A DNA stretch of 64,000 nt from Sediminihabitans luteus (GTDB lineage: Bacteria; Actinomycetota; Actinomycetes; Actinomycetales; Cellulomonadaceae). Position 1 is the stretch's first letter. Each line of letters opens with the position of its first letter. The translations under genes were made by a program, and so were the position numbers. The DNA lies in assembly GCF_002797595.1 (NCBI RefSeq), contig NZ_PGFE01000007.1, forward strand, positions 78,733 through 142,732, in the 5' to 3' direction. The notes beneath the pieces were generated by a model. It was given only the letters and a program-made list of their open reading frames with translations. It was not told the DNA's origin and made no database searches. This document shows, piece by piece, positions 18,491 through 28,700 of this stretch.

Positions 18491-18790
18491 ATGACCACCC
18501 CGCTGCAGTACGACGTCGTCCACCGCCCAGGGCACGAGCGCTACGAGGCGCGCACGCCCGACGGCGAGGTCGTCGGCACGCTCGAGTACGTGCGCCGGGA
18601 GGACGGCCTCGTCGAGATGCCGCACACCGTCGTCCCGCCCGAGCACGGTGGGCAGGGCATCGCCGGCGCGCTCGCGCGGCGCGCGCTCGACGACGCGCGT
18701 GCCGAAGGGCTGCGCGTCGTGCCGACCTGCTGGTACGTCGACGGCTGGATCGCGCGGCACCCCGACTACCAGGACCTCGTCGCGCGCTGA
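18491..18790 (+). CDS. Small GNAT-fold N-acetyltransferase (COG2388/YjdJ type)
   Basis: A 99-residue single-domain protein. PPEHGGQGIAGALARRAL (about 51-68) is the acetyl-CoA pyrophosphate-binding loop, and VPTCWYVDGWIARHPDYQ (about 78-95) is the C-terminal signature of this minimal GNAT group. Such proteins are soluble; the acceptor is generally unknown. The ATG is the only sensible start. It diverges from the MFS gene across the TetR-like palindrome and converges with the lipoprotein gene across a strong hairpin. Confidence 0.88.
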   Translation: MTTPLQYDVVHRPGHERYEARTPDGEVVGTLEYVRREDGLVEMPHTVVPPEHGGQGIAGALARRALDDARAEGLRVVPTCWYVDGWIARHPDYQDLVAR

Positions 18791-18818
18791 GGCCCGGCCG
18801 CCGATCGGCGACCGGGCC
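18791..18818. terminator. Bidirectional hairpin between GNAT and lipoprotein genes
   Basis: GGCCCGG and CGCCG pair with CGGCG and CCGGGCC around a two-base loop, with one internal mismatch, over 28 bases. The symmetry and the convergent setting fit a shared terminator. Confidence 0.7.
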
Positions 18819-18839
18819 CCGGTCAGGCGCTCCGCACGA

Positions 18840-19592
18840 TCACTGGATCGTGGTGTCGCCCGAGGTCTCCTCGAGGGGCTGGACGAGGTCGCCCGCGTCG
18901 TCCGACTCGTACAGCGTCGCGTCGAACGTGATGGGCGAGCCCGCCTGGTACCGGAAGTTGTCGGCGATCGAGAACGACGTGCCCGGCTCCCACTGCTGCG
19001 TGTACGTCTCCTCGTCACCCGTGCCGGGCTGGGCCGCGGTCTGGTTGATGCCCAGCTTCTCGTTCATGTCGAAGTCGGTGACCGAGTCCATGCCCTGCAG
19101 GTACGGCCAGTCCGCGTAGCGACCGTCGACCGAGACCAGGGATGCGCCGATCGTGAGCGTCTCGTCCGAGGTGTTCGTGACGACGTAGTTCACGACCACG
19201 ATGTCGTCGCCGACGTCGATGATCGGCTTGTTGGTCTCGGGGTCGACGAAGTTGCCCGTCTTCGAGGCCTTCTCGACGCCGACCTGGTAGACGTCAACCG
19301 AGAACCGGTCGCTCTTCAGCGTCGTCAGGAGCGTGCCCGGGTTCGTCACCGGGTACGCCCACGCGGCCGTCGTGTAGTCGCCCGAGCCTGCATCGGCCGG
19401 CTCCGCGTCGTCGGTGGCCTCGTCGCTGGGCTCCTCGGTGGCCTCGTCGCTCGGGGTCGCCGTCTCGTCCTCGGCCGCTGCGGCGGTCGAGGTGGATGCG
19501 TCGGCCGAGGCGTCGTCGTCCGACGAGCAGGCGGCGAGGCCGAGGATCGAGGCGAGGACGAGGGCTGCCGCCCCGGTGCGGGTGATGCGCAT
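18840..19592 (-). CDS. Secreted lipoprotein of unknown function
   Basis: A 250-residue exported lipoprotein. The signal peptide ends in the lipobox LAAC (Cys at about 22) and is followed by a 60-residue Ser/Thr/Asp/Glu-rich linker. The folded part (about 85-250) is beta-rich, with DVYQVGVEKASKTG and VVNYVVTNTSDETL strands resembling telokin-like (DUF4352-type) immunoglobulin folds, a guess from pattern only. Starting at ATG 19592 gives a proper signal peptide and an AGGAG ribosome site; an upstream extension to 19661 would not. No operon partner. A solute-binding or adhesive envelope role is plausible. Confidence 0.82.
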   Translation of the reverse strand: MRITRTGAAALVLASILGLAACSSDDDASADASTSTAAAAEDETATPSDEATEEPSDEATDDAEPADAGSGDYTTAAWAYPVTNPGTLLTTLKSDRFSVDVYQVGVEKASKTGNFVDPETNKPIIDVGDDIVVVNYVVTNTSDETLTIGASLVSVDGRYADWPYLQGMDSVTDFDMNEKLGINQTAAQPGTGDEETYTQQWEPGTSFSIADNFRYQAGSPITFDATLYESDDAGDLVQPLEETSGDTTIQ

Positions 19593-19785
19593 GGTGCTCC
19601 TAGGGTCAGGTTCCGGTGGATACGGGACCACCGTAGGGGGCGCGCGCCCGTAGACGCGCATCCGAGACAGGGGAGAAGTCCCCTCCCAGGTCAGAGGCTC
19701 GCAGGAGGTCCGGTGTGCGGACGGCCGGACCCGCGGTGCTCCCCGGACGGTGAAGGTTCCGCCGCGCTCTGGGGCGGGTGGTTTG

Positions 19786-19797
19786 TGACATCTGTCA
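19786..19797. promoter_or_regulatory. Palindrome TGACA-TC-TGTCA
   Basis: A 12-bp inverted repeat in the AT-richer leader of the polysaccharide operon, the most upstream of three inverted repeats. The form suits a dimeric repressor or activator; the family is unknown. Confidence 0.45.
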
Positions 19798-19803
19798 TAG
19801 CAA

Positions 19804-19822
19804 ATGGGTGACTTTCACCCAT
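19804..19822. promoter_or_regulatory. Inverted repeat ATGGGTGA-ctt-TCACCCAT
   Basis: Perfect 8-bp arms separated by three bases, 6 bases downstream of the TGACA palindrome. It lies just ahead of a candidate promoter (TGTGAA at 19831, 18 bases, TAAATT at 19855), so it may be an activator or repressor site. Confidence 0.45.
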
Positions 19823-19857
19823 CCTGAGGCTGTGAAGAAGCTGTGATGGACGATTAA

Positions 19858-19888
19858 ATTAGGCTCGCTTCGTAAGACCCAGCCTAAT
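19858..19888 (+). promoter_or_regulatory. Leader hairpin ATTAGGCT...AGCCTAAT
   Basis: Perfect 8-bp arms (19858-19865 and 19881-19888) around a 15-base loop. It directly follows the candidate -10 box, so it would form near the 5' end of the transcript, or it could serve as a protein site. The 3' arm touches an alternative ATG at 19887. Confidence 0.45.
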
Positions 19889-19901
19889 GAATTGGTGCCG
19901 C

Positions 19902-20966
19902 ATGTCGCTCATCCCCTTCGCCGGTCTCGTGCGCCCCGAGGATCTCCTCGGCCGGACGAGCACCCCCGTCCACGGCGACGCAGCCGTCAGGATGCTGCGA
20001 GGAGCGTCAGTCCTCGTGACGGGCGCCGGAGGTTCCATCGGCTCGGAGATCGTCAGGCAGGTCGAGGCTCTCGGCGCCTCCTCCGTGCACTTCGTCGACA
20101 ACGACGAGTTCGCCCTGTACTCGCTCGAGCTCAGCTCACGGGGTTCGGCGCTCCTCGCCGAGGAGACGTATCGGCTCGCCGACATCCGCGACGTCGACCT
20201 CATGGACCGGATCTTCCGCGAGGTTCGTCCCGACGTCGTCTTCCACGCTGCCGCGCACAAGCACCTGCCGCTGCTCGAACGAGCGCCGGAGGCCGCCGTC
20301 AAGACCAACGTGTTCGGCACCGAGTCGGTCGTGCGCGCCTGCGTGCGCAACGAAGTCCCGAAGCTGGTCAACATCAGCACCGACAAGGCAGCGAACCCGA
20401 CCTCCGTCCTGGGGTGGTCCAAGCGCCTGGCCGAGCAGATCGTCCGGCGCACGGCGATCGACTACGGGGTCGACTACTCCAACGTCCGGTTCGGAAACGT
20501 GCTCGGGAGCCGGGGGTCGTTCCTGCCGACGCTCGCCCACCAGATCGGGGCGGGGCTCCCCGTGCGCATCACCGACCCCGACGTGACGCGCTACTTCATG
20601 TCCATCCCCGAGGCCGCGGGACTCGTGATCGAGGCGGGCACCCTGCGGACGGAGGGCTCGACGTTCGTCCTCGACATGGGCGAGCCGGTCCGGATCCTCC
20701 GGCTCGTCGAGGAGTACGTGCGTCTCTCGGGCCTGCCGGCGCCGACGATCGAGTTCACCGGCCTGCGCCCGGGCGAGAAGCTGCACGAGGAGCTCTTCAG
20801 CCTCGCGGAGAACCATGTCGAGACCGAGCACCCGAGGATCCGCAGGGCCAACGTCGAAGACGTCGACCTGGCGTCGCAGGTCGCCCGGCTTCGTCGACTT
20901 ATCGCCGACGGCGCCTCGGCCGCGGCGATCCGCAACGTCCTCGCTCCCGCGCCCGCGGTGTCGTGA
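19902..20966 (+). CDS. FlaA1/CapD-like nucleotide-sugar 4,6-dehydratase (soluble form)
   Basis: A 354-residue extended short-chain dehydrogenase acting on a UDP-sugar, probably UDP-GlcNAc, to give a 4-keto-6-deoxy intermediate. The NAD-binding loop TGAGGSIGSE is at 40-49, HAAAHKH follows, ISTDKAANP lies near 157, and LGWSKRLAE near 171 carries the catalytic lysine in a context where Tyr is replaced, as in this family. It lacks the N-terminal membrane domain of full CapD, like FlaA1. ATG 19902 is preferred to 19887, which lies in a hairpin. The stop overlaps the next gene as GTGA. Confidence 0.88.
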   Translation: MSLIPFAGLVRPEDLLGRTSTPVHGDAAVRMLRGASVLVTGAGGSIGSEIVRQVEALGASSVHFVDNDEFALYSLELSSRGSALLAEETYRLADIRDVDLMDRIFREVRPDVVFHAAAHKHLPLLERAPEAAVKTNVFGTESVVRACVRNEVPKLVNISTDKAANPTSVLGWSKRLAEQIVRRTAIDYGVDYSNVRFGNVLGSRGSFLPTLAHQIGAGLPVRITDPDVTRYFMSIPEAAGLVIEAGTLRTEGSTFVLDMGEPVRILRLVEEYVRLSGLPAPTIEFTGLRPGEKLHEELFSLAENHVETEHPRIRRANVEDVDLASQVARLRRLIADGASAAAIRNVLAPAPAVS

Positions 20967-22117
20967 CCGGGCTCTGGCTGCTGATCCCAGCGATCTGCTG
21001 GGTCGGGATCGACCTCGTCGTCGTGGTCCGCGTGCGCCTGGCCTCGAGGGCCAGGCTCCCGCGGGTCCCACGGTTCGAGGACTTCGACGTCCTCGTGCCG
21101 ATCTACGGCAACGTGCGCTACCTCGAGAACGTCGAGTACCTGACCCAGTACGGTCGTCGCGTCATCCTGTGCACCACGTCGGGAGAGAGCGACGAGTTCT
21201 ACGGAGCGCTCGACGACCTCGGCCGACGGTTCGGGTTCCGGACCCACCGCGCCGACTACGTACCGCCGCCGTCGACCAAGCGGAACACCGGCGGCACCAT
21301 CAGGGACCGCGTCGTCCGCTCGGCGCTCCAGCACGAGGTGCGCGCGAGCTACGTCGTGTGCATCGACGCGGACACCACGACCCCGCGACCGTTGGGTGAT
21401 CTCGTCGGGATCATGCACGCCAAGGGCACGGAGATCGCCTCGGTGCGTCTCGTGACGCAGCCCGGGCTCAACTGGCTCGTCGCGCTGCAACGGTACGAGT
21501 ACCGGCTCGCGATGCGGCTGCGGCTCCTGCTGCCGTGGATGCTGAGCGGCGCCTGCCACGCGGGCACCGCAGAGGCGCTCCGAGCGGTGATGCGCCGGCA
21601 CTCCCTGTTCTTCCAGGGGAACGACATCGAGGTCGGCCTGCTCGCCAACGGGTACGGGTTCCGGGTCGCGCACATCCCGTTCGAGGTGCTGACGATCGTC
21701 CCCGACACGTTCAAGCCCTGGTGGCGTCAGCGCGTGGCCTGGGCGGGAGGGGAGTTCCGGCTCTTCATCGCCAACATCCGGTTCATCCTCAAGTACCCGC
21801 TGCTGTGGATCTACGGCTCCGTGGTCGTCATCGCGCTCATCGCCGTCCGCATCTACTCGGTCGCAGGCTCGTCGCTCGGCCTCCTGGCCGTCATCGGGCT
21901 CTACTTCGCCGTGACGTACGCGGTCCATTGGCGGTATCGCGACCGGTGGCTCGTGATCGTCCCGATCTACCGGCTCTTCTACACCCTGGTGATCGTCCCG
22001 ATCGGCGTGTGGAAGTACTTCCAGATGTCGGTTCCGGAGCGGAACTACGGGGTCATCCGGCTCCCGCGGCCCCGGAACCACGACGGCCTCCCAGCGGTCC
22101 GGCACTCTCGCACCTGA
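20963..22117 (+). CDS. Membrane-bound family 2 glycosyltransferase (processive type)
   Basis: A 384-residue GT2 enzyme of the hyaluronan/cellulose-synthase style. An N-terminal membrane helix (about 3-22) is followed by the GT-A domain with DADTT at about 135, and RQRVAW near 255 is a variant of the Q-x-x-R-W motif of processive synthases. Three or four transmembrane helices follow from about 280 to 360. It should polymerise or extend a glycan at the membrane from the sugar made by the coupled upstream dehydratase. It starts at a GTG overlapping that gene's stop. Convergent with phosphoglucomutase. Confidence 0.88.
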   Translation: MTGLWLLIPAICWVGIDLVVVVRVRLASRARLPRVPRFEDFDVLVPIYGNVRYLENVEYLTQYGRRVILCTTSGESDEFYGALDDLGRRFGFRTHRADYVPPPSTKRNTGGTIRDRVVRSALQHEVRASYVVCIDADTTTPRPLGDLVGIMHAKGTEIASVRLVTQPGLNWLVALQRYEYRLAMRLRLLLPWMLSGACHAGTAEALRAVMRRHSLFFQGNDIEVGLLANGYGFRVAHIPFEVLTIVPDTFKPWWRQRVAWAGGEFRLFIANIRFILKYPLLWIYGSVVVIALIAVRIYSVAGSSLGLLAVIGLYFAVTYAVHWRYRDRWLVIVPIYRLFYTLVIVPIGVWKYFQMSVPERNYGVIRLPRPRNHDGLPAVRHSRT

Positions 22118-22152
22118 ACCGACGGGAGGCCGTGCACGGCATGGGAAGGACG

Positions 22153-23835
22153 TCAGCCGCCGAGCGCCGCCGAGACCACGTCCTTCGCCTCGGCCTGCAC
22201 CTGGGCGAGGTGGTCGGCCGAGACGAACGACTCGGCGTAGATCTTGTAGACGTTCTCCGTGCCGGACGGACGCGCGGCGAACCACGCGTTCTCGGTCGTG
22301 ACCTTCAGCCCGCCGATCTTCGCGTCGTTGCCGGGCGCCTCGGTGAGCTTCGCGGTGATCTCCTCGCCCGCGAGCGAGGTCGCCTCGACCTGCTCGGGCG
22401 ACAGCTTGGCGAGCGTCGCCTTCTCCTCGAGCGAGGCGGGCGCGTCGACGCGCGCGTACCAGGACGCGCCGTGCTCGGCCACGAGCTCCGCGTGGTGCTG
22501 CGACGGGGTGCGACCCGTCGTCGCGAGGATCTCCGAGCCGAGCAGGGCCAGCAGCAGCCCGTCCTTGTCGGTCGTCCAGACGCCGCCGTCGGTGCGCAGG
22601 AACGACGCGCCCGCCGACTCCTCGCCACCGAACCCGACCGAGCCGTCGAGCAGGCCGGGCACGAACCACTTGAACCCGACGGGGACCTCGACCACGCGGC
22701 GTCCGAGGCTCGCCCCGACCCGGTCGATGAGCGACGACGACACGAGGGTCTTGCCGATCGCTGCGGCCTCGCCCCACCCGGGGCGTGCGCCGCCGTACAG
22801 GTACGCGATCGACACCGCGAGGAAGTGGTTGGGGTTCATGAGGCCGGCGTCGGGCGTCACGATGCCGTGCCGGTCGGAGTCCGCGTCGTTGCCCGTCGCG
22901 ATGTCGAACGTGCCCGACGTCGCCGGGTCCGTCATCTTCGACACGAGCGACGCCATCGCGGACGGCGACGAGCAGTCCATCCGGATCTTGCCGTCCCAGT
23001 CGAGCGTCATGAACGCCCAGCGCGGGTCGACCTGCGGGTTGACCACGGTCAGGTCGAGGTCGTAGCGCTCGGCGATCTCGCCCCAGTACTCGACGGCCGC
23101 ACCACCGAGCGGGTCGGCGCCGATCCGGATGCCCGACGAGCGGATGGCCTCCATGTCGATCACGTTCGCGAGGTCGTCGACGTAGCTCGTGAGGAAGTCG
23201 TGCCTGCGCGTGGTCTCGGCGGCGAGCGCCTCCTCGAGCGAGACGCGGCGCACCGCGCCCACGCCCGAGCGCAGGATCTCGTTCGCGCGGTCCGCGATCC
23301 ACCCCGTCGCCTCGCTCCCGGCCGGACCACCGTGCGGCGGGTTGTACTTGAAGCCACCGTCGCGGGGCGGGTTGTGCGACGGCGTCACGACGATCCCGTC
23401 CGCGAGACCCGGACCGGAGGTGCGCACGCCCTCGGACGTCGCCGCGCCGTTGTGCCGCAGGATCGCGAGCGACACCGCCGGGGTCGGGGTGAAGCTGTCC
23501 CGCGCGTCCACGTACGTCTCGACGCCCGCCGCCGCGAGCACCTCGAGCGCGGTCTGCCACGCCGGCAGGGACAGCGCGTGCGTGTCCCGCCCGATGTACA
23601 GCGGGCCGTCCGTGCCCTGGCTCGCCCGGTACTCGACGATCGCCTGCGTCGTGGCGATGATGTGCGCCTCGTTGAACGCGTGGTCGAGGCTCGACCCGCG
23701 GTGCCCCGACGTGCCGAACACGACCTTCTGGGCCGGGTCGTCGACGTCGGGCGTCAGGTCGTAGTAGGCGCCGACGACGGCGTCCACGTCGATGAGGTCG
23801 GAAGGCTGGGCGGGGGTACCGGCGCGGGGATCCAT
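22153..23835 (-). CDS. pgm: Phosphoglucomutase, alpha-D-glucose-specific
   Basis: Interconverts glucose 1-phosphate and glucose 6-phosphate, linking glycolysis to nucleotide-sugar and glycogen synthesis. The 560-residue length is close to E. coli Pgm (546). The phosphoserine loop VTPSHNP is near 150, the magnesium loop [10 protein letters not shown] near 315, the sugar-binding loop GEESAGASF near 404, and the phosphate-binding ARPSGTEN close to the C-terminus. The ATG lies seven bases after CAGGAT with no ribosome site, compatible with a leaderless start. The divergent neighbour is the DUF5926 gene. It would supply glucose 1-phosphate for the nearby glycosyltransferases. Confidence 0.95.
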   Translation of the reverse strand: MDPRAGTPAQPSDLIDVDAVVGAYYDLTPDVDDPAQKVVFGTSGHRGSSLDHAFNEAHIIATTQAIVEYRASQGTDGPLYIGRDTHALSLPAWQTALEVLAAAGVETYVDARDSFTPTPAVSLAILRHNGAATSEGVRTSGPGLADGIVVTPSHNPPRDGGFKYNPPHGGPAGSEATGWIADRANEILRSGVGAVRRVSLEEALAAETTRRHDFLTSYVDDLANVIDMEAIRSSGIRIGADPLGGAAVEYWGEIAERYDLDLTVVNPQVDPRWAFMTLDWDGKIRMDCSSPSAMASLVSKMTDPATSGTFDIATGNDADSDRHGIVTPDAGLMNPNHFLAVSIAYLYGGARPGWGEAAAIGKTLVSSSLIDRVGASLGRRVVEVPVGFKWFVPGLLDGSVGFGGEESAGASFLRTDGGVWTTDKDGLLLALLGSEILATTGRTPSQHHAELVAEHGASWYARVDAPASLEEKATLAKLSPEQVEATSLAGEEITAKLTEAPGNDAKIGGLKVTTENAWFAARPSGTENVYKIYAESFVSADHLAQVQAEAKDVVSAALGG

Positions 23836-23934
23836 AGGAACGATCCTGCCACCGGGGGAGGGCGCTCGCCGGGCGTGTCCGTGCCCGTGCAGCACCGGCC
23901 CGCGGTCGGCCGCACCGGCGATAGACTCGCGGAC

Positions 23935-24759
23935 ATGGCCAAGAACTCCACGCCCGACTTCGTGCTGCGCCCCTTCGAGGGGCTTCCCGGAGAGACCGAC
24001 TGGGTCGCGATGCGCGAGGTCGTCCCCGCGGCGACCGCGACGGCCCGTACGACCGCCGAGCACGGCGCGCGCGACGTCCTCATCACGACGGTCCTGCCCG
24101 AGGGCTGGGCCGCGCTGCACCGCCAGGACGGCGTGATCCTGCTCGCCCTGCAGACCCTCGCGGGCTCGGGCGACGCGAGCCGCGACCTCGCCGAGACGCT
24201 GCTCGAGGTGCTCGACACCGAGCCCGGCACGTCGATCGAGACCGTCGGCATCCCGGGCGAGGGCCCGCGCCTGCAGGACGTGCTCGACCTGTCGGTCCCG
24301 TTCGAGGTCACCGTCCACGACGACTACGCGTACTGGCTCGACCCGGCGACCGACGTCACCCCCGACGTCAAGGAGGCCCTCGAGGACTCCGCGTCCGCGA
24401 TCATCCCGACCGTCAAGCTCGACTCGGTCGAGTCGGCGTACTGGTGCCGCATGAGCCGCGAGTTCCTGCGCTGGGCGTGGCCGCACGACGAGGAGACGAT
24501 GATCGACGCGATCGCGCGCCTGCACGCGAAGCGCGACTCGGGCCTCGGCACCGGCAAGTTCATCGGCGCGTTCCGCTCGAGCGGGATCCTCGTGCCCGTG
24601 TGGGAGTTCCCCCGCGGCACCGAGGCGTCCGAGCTCGAGGAGCCCGCCACGGTGTTCGCGACCAAGTTCGAGGCGGCGCTCGCGGTCACCGAGCCGCTCG
24701 ACGCGAACGAGCGTCGCGCGCGTGCCGGCATCGTGGCCCGCCAGGTCACGCTCCGCTGA
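23935..24759 (+). CDS. DUF5926 family protein
   Basis: A 274-residue protein matching my recollection of the actinobacterial DUF5926 family, beginning [20 protein letters not shown]. It has no signal peptide, membrane helix or recognisable catalytic motif, and alternates helix and strand with several conserved-looking Trp and acidic residues ([10 protein letters not shown]). The function is unknown. The ATG lies seven bases after TAGACT with no Shine-Dalgarno, a textbook leaderless arrangement in this window. The next gene on the same strand is a glycosyltransferase with its own promoter-like hexamer, so co-transcription is uncertain. Confidence 0.75.
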   Translation: MAKNSTPDFVLRPFEGLPGETDWVAMREVVPAATATARTTAEHGARDVLITTVLPEGWAALHRQDGVILLALQTLAGSGDASRDLAETLLEVLDTEPGTSIETVGIPGEGPRLQDVLDLSVPFEVTVHDDYAYWLDPATDVTPDVKEALEDSASAIIPTVKLDSVESAYWCRMSREFLRWAWPHDEETMIDAIARLHAKRDSGLGTGKFIGAFRSSGILVPVWEFPRGTEASELEEPATVFATKFEAALAVTEPLDANERRARAGIVARQVTLR

Positions 24760-24864
24760 CGATTCGTAGGTCTGCGCGAGGGTCGGGGACGCCTCCACAG
24801 GATCTTCCCCGACCCGACGCGTGGCATTCGTGGACCGAGTCTTTGCCCTACTAGGATGAGCAGC

Positions 24865-25758
24865 GTGAACGCGGACAAGAACTCCCAGGGCTCATCCTCG
24901 ACCGGTCGGCAGGCCGATGCCGAGCGACCCTCGGGAGCCCGCATCGGCAGCGCGTACGCGACGTCGAGCGTGCCGAACCCCGTGGCCCGCACGCCGCGCC
25001 CCGAGCGCACCGACCGCACGCACCGCCAGCGCGTCGCGGTCGTGATCCCTGCGAAGGACGAGTCGCGCCGTATCGCGGCGACGGTCCGCGCGGCCAAGGC
25101 CATCCCGCACGTCGACCTCGTCCTCGTGGTCGACGACGGCAGCGACGACAACACGCAGGACGTCGCGCGCGACGCCGGCGCCGTCGTCGTGCGGCACAGC
25201 CACAACCGCGGCAAGGCCGCGGCCATGGAGACGGGCGCCGCGGTCGTCGCGATGCGGGACGCCGCGGACCGCGCCCCCCGCCTGCTGCTGTTCATCGACG
25301 GCGACCTCGCCGAGACCGCGGTCAACACGGCCCCGCTCGTGGCCCCCGTGCTCGACGGCGTCGCGGACGTCGCGATCGCGCTGCTGCCGCCGCAGGTCGG
25401 CGCGGGCGGGCGCGGCATCGTCGTGGGCGCGGCCCGCCGCGCGATCCACTCGCTCACCGGCTGGACGCCGACCCAGCCGCTGTCGGGCATGCGCTGCCTG
25501 ACCCGCCAGGCGTTCGAGGCCGCGACGCCGCTCGCGCGCGGCTGGGGTGTCGAGGCCGGCATGACGATCGACCTGCTGCGCCAGGGTTACGTCGCGGTCG
25601 AGGTGCCGTGCGACCTGCGGCACCGGCCCTCGGGCACGGACTTCCGCGGGCAGATGCACCGTGCCGCGCAGTACCGCGACGTGCAGCTCGCCGTCGCGGC
25701 CCGCCGCACCAAGGCCGTCGCCGGCCGGGTGAGCGGCAAGAAGTCCGTCACGCGCTGA
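24865..25758 (+). CDS. Family 2 glycosyltransferase
   Basis: A 297-residue GT-A glycosyltransferase. After a 55-residue disordered arm, [11 protein letters not shown] opens the nucleotide-binding fold. [12 protein letters not shown] is the second acidic motif, and FIDGDLAE supplies the metal-binding DGD. The C-terminal [10 protein letters not shown] and [15 protein letters not shown] segments resemble dolichyl/polyprenyl-phosphate sugar synthases or glucosyl-3-phosphoglycerate synthase relatives. No transmembrane helices. An ATG at 24856 is possible but overlaps a TAGGAT hexamer placed seven bases before GTG 24865, so the GTG is chosen. Its 3' end overlaps the convergent membrane protein gene by 11 bases. 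Confidence 0.85.
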   Translation: MNADKNSQGSSSTGRQADAERPSGARIGSAYATSSVPNPVARTPRPERTDRTHRQRVAVVIPAKDESRRIAATVRAAKAIPHVDLVLVVDDGSDDNTQDVARDAGAVVVRHSHNRGKAAAMETGAAVVAMRDAADRAPRLLLFIDGDLAETAVNTAPLVAPVLDGVADVAIALLPPQVGAGGRGIVVGAARRAIHSLTGWTPTQPLSGMRCLTRQAFEAATPLARGWGVEAGMTIDLLRQGYVAVEVPCDLRHRPSGTDFRGQMHRAAQYRDVQLAVAARRTKAVAGRVSGKKSVTR

Positions 25759-28700
25759 CGTCGCGCCCGGGGCCTGGACTGACGGCGTCCGCCGGGCCGG
25801 ACGCCGCGTCGTCCCCCCGCAGGAACGCGACCAGGAGCAGCGGCACCGCGGGCACGAGCGCGATCATCGCGATCCGGATCCCGAAGTCGTTCACGAGCGA
25901 CCCCGTCACGGATGCGACCCAGATCGCGAGCACGGCGGGCCGCACGAGCGGCCACGTCGCCTCGGTGCGCGCGAACCAGCGCGGCGTCAGGCGTGGCACG
26001 AACAGCACGAGCGCGACGGCGACGAGCACGGCGAGCGTGATCCACACGGGCACGCCGCCGAGCAGCGAGCGCAGCGCGAACCCGGCCTTGCGCAGCAGCG
26101 TCGACCACGCCTCGCCGTCGATCACCTGACCCACGAACCGGCCCAGGTGCGAGCGTTCGGCCGGGGGGCGCAGCCAGTCGAGCACGCCGACGGCGGCGAC
26201 CGCGAGCACCCCGACCGCGCCGACGAGCACGAACCGGCGCAGGGTCACGCGGGCGCCGCTCGCGGCGAGCACGAGCACCGCGAACGTGGGGGCGAGAACG
26301 AGCCCGCCGCCGAGGTCGGCGCCGAGGGTCGGCCCGACGTCGACGTACATGGCCACGAGCCCGAGTGCGGCGACGGTCACGGCCGCGGTGCGACGGCGTC
26401 CGCGCTGCACGAGCCACTGCGCGAGCGCGGCCGAGGCGATCACGGCGGCGACCGCGTAGACGGAGAAGGTCGGGTTGCCGAACCCGTAGAACCGGGCGCC
26501 GTACGTGGGTGCGGAGCCGAGCGGGCTCGCACGGTTGAGCGGGGTGCCCACGAGGGCGTCGAGCGTGAGCATCGCGAACGTGAGGCCGGCGAGCAGCGCG
26601 GGCCCGGCCCACACGGGCCGTCGGGGGGCGAGCAGCGCGAGTCCGGCGGTCGCGGCGACCATGACGAGGGTCGAGAGCAGCAGCGCGATCCCGGCCTGGT
26701 CGAACCGCCACCACGCGGTGAGCGAGACGAGGAACGCGGCGGTGGGCACGGCGGCGACGACGAGCGCGGCGGCCTCGACGGCACGGCGTGGTCGTCCGAC
26801 GAGCGGCGCGAGCCCGCGCCTGCGCCGCCACGCGCCGGCGAGCAGGCAGCCGAGCGCGAGCGCGATCCCCGCATAGAACGGAAGGTCGACGTACGACGTG
26901 TACGCGGAGCGTCGCACGACGTCGAGCGCGGTGAGGTCGGCGATCTCGTCGGCCGCGGTCACGGCGTCCGGCGGGCGGGGCGAGCCGTAGGTGATCGGGG
27001 TGTCCTCGAGCGGCGCGACGGCGTCGGTGCCGGTCGCGGCCAGGACCGTCGCGGGCACGTCGAGCAGGCGGACGACGCCGTCGGTGCGGGTCGCGGCGCT
27101 CGTGAGGTAGGCGGGGGAGTCGGGGTGCGTCACGCCGGGCCGCAGCACGGTCACGCCGAGCGCGGGCGGCTCGCCGGGGGTGTTGGCGACGTCGACGACG
27201 AGCACGGTCGTCGAGGCGGGCACCGCGTCGAGCACCTTCGCGACGACGGCGTCGATGCCGGCGACCGCCGCGGCGTGCGTCGTCGGGTCGGTCGCGTCGC
27301 CCGCGTCGACGACCGTCACGGGGCAGCCGAACGCGGAGCCGGTCGAGCCGTCGAACGCGTCGGCGAGCTCGGTGTACCGGTCGACCGTGCCCTCGCTCGT
27401 CGCGAGCGCGACCGCGGCGCCCGGCCCGACCGCCGAGGTGCACGCGACCCCGTCGAGCTGGTCTCCGAGGCGGCCCAGGTGCGCCTGGTACCGCGAGCCG
27501 TCCTGGAGCGCGACGAGGTCGTCCCACTGGTCGACGCGCTCGCCGGTGACGCTCAGGTCGGGGCAGTCCCACACGCCGTCGGTGCTCGTGGCCGTCGCGT
27601 CGGCGAGAACGCCGGCCGAGATCGCGAGCCAGCCGCCCTCGGGGCACCGCGCCGCGGTGCCGGTGGGCAGCGAGTCGCCCGCCGCGCCCGCGTCCTCGGA
27701 GAGCATCGACCGGATCGTCGGGGCCAGGCCCGTGCTCACGTCGTCCCACCGCACGCCCGCGGTGCCGACCACCACGAGGTCGCCCCCGGCGGGCACGGCG
27801 GCCTGCTCGTCGGACGGCGCGACCTGGGTCCCGGCGCCCGTGGGCCCGGTCCCGGGCGCGACGAGCGTCGCGAGCAGCATGGTGACGAGCAGCCCGCCGG
27901 CGAGGGTCACGAGGGTGCCCGTCATGGAGCGGACGCCGGGCGCTGTGGTCGGGAGAACACGCGGTGTCCCCGCCGGGCCGGCCGGGGTCGCGTCGTCCAC
28001 GAGCGACGGCACGAGCATCGCGACCGCCACGACCAGGACGAAGCCGCCGACCACGATGCCCGAGTCGTTGAGCACCGACCCGACGACGCCGGTGGTCGCG
28101 AGCGCGAGGGCGAGCGGCCGCAGCAGGGGCCAGCGGCGGTACGCCTCGGCGAGCTCGGTCATCCGCAGCCGCTCGGGTCGCAGCACCGCCCAGACGGCGA
28201 GCACGAGCAGCGGCAGCACGACCACGCCCGCCGGGTTCGCGACGGTCGACCACGCGCCCGCGGCCTTGCTCGCGACGAGCGACAGCGCCTCGCCGTCGAC
28301 GATCCGCTGCACGAACCCGCCGAGGTGCGAGGGCTCGCCCGGCCCGGCCCAGTCGAGCACCGCCACGGTGCCGACCACGAGGAGCGTCACGAGGGCGAGC
28401 GCAGCGACCCGACGCCAGGTGATCCGCACGCCCGCGACGAGCAGCACGAGCACCGCGAACCCGGGCACGAGCGCGAGGATCCCGCCGAAGTCGGCACCGA
28501 ACTGCGGCCCCCCGTCGATCACGGTCGTGACCACCCCGACCGCCGCGATCACGACGAGGGCCCAGCTGCGGCGTCCGGCACGCGCGAGCGACGACGCGAG
28601 CCCGGCCGCGAGCGTGAGCCCGGCGACCGCGAAGATCGCGAACGTCATGTTGTTGAACCCGTAGAACCGCGCCCCCTGCGCGAGCGACGAACCCAGGAGC

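Noticed and set aside
19858..19888. DtxR/IdeR iron box
   Set aside because: The TTAGGCT/AGCCTAA arms resemble half-sites, but the 15-base spacing does not match the continuous 19-bp iron box.
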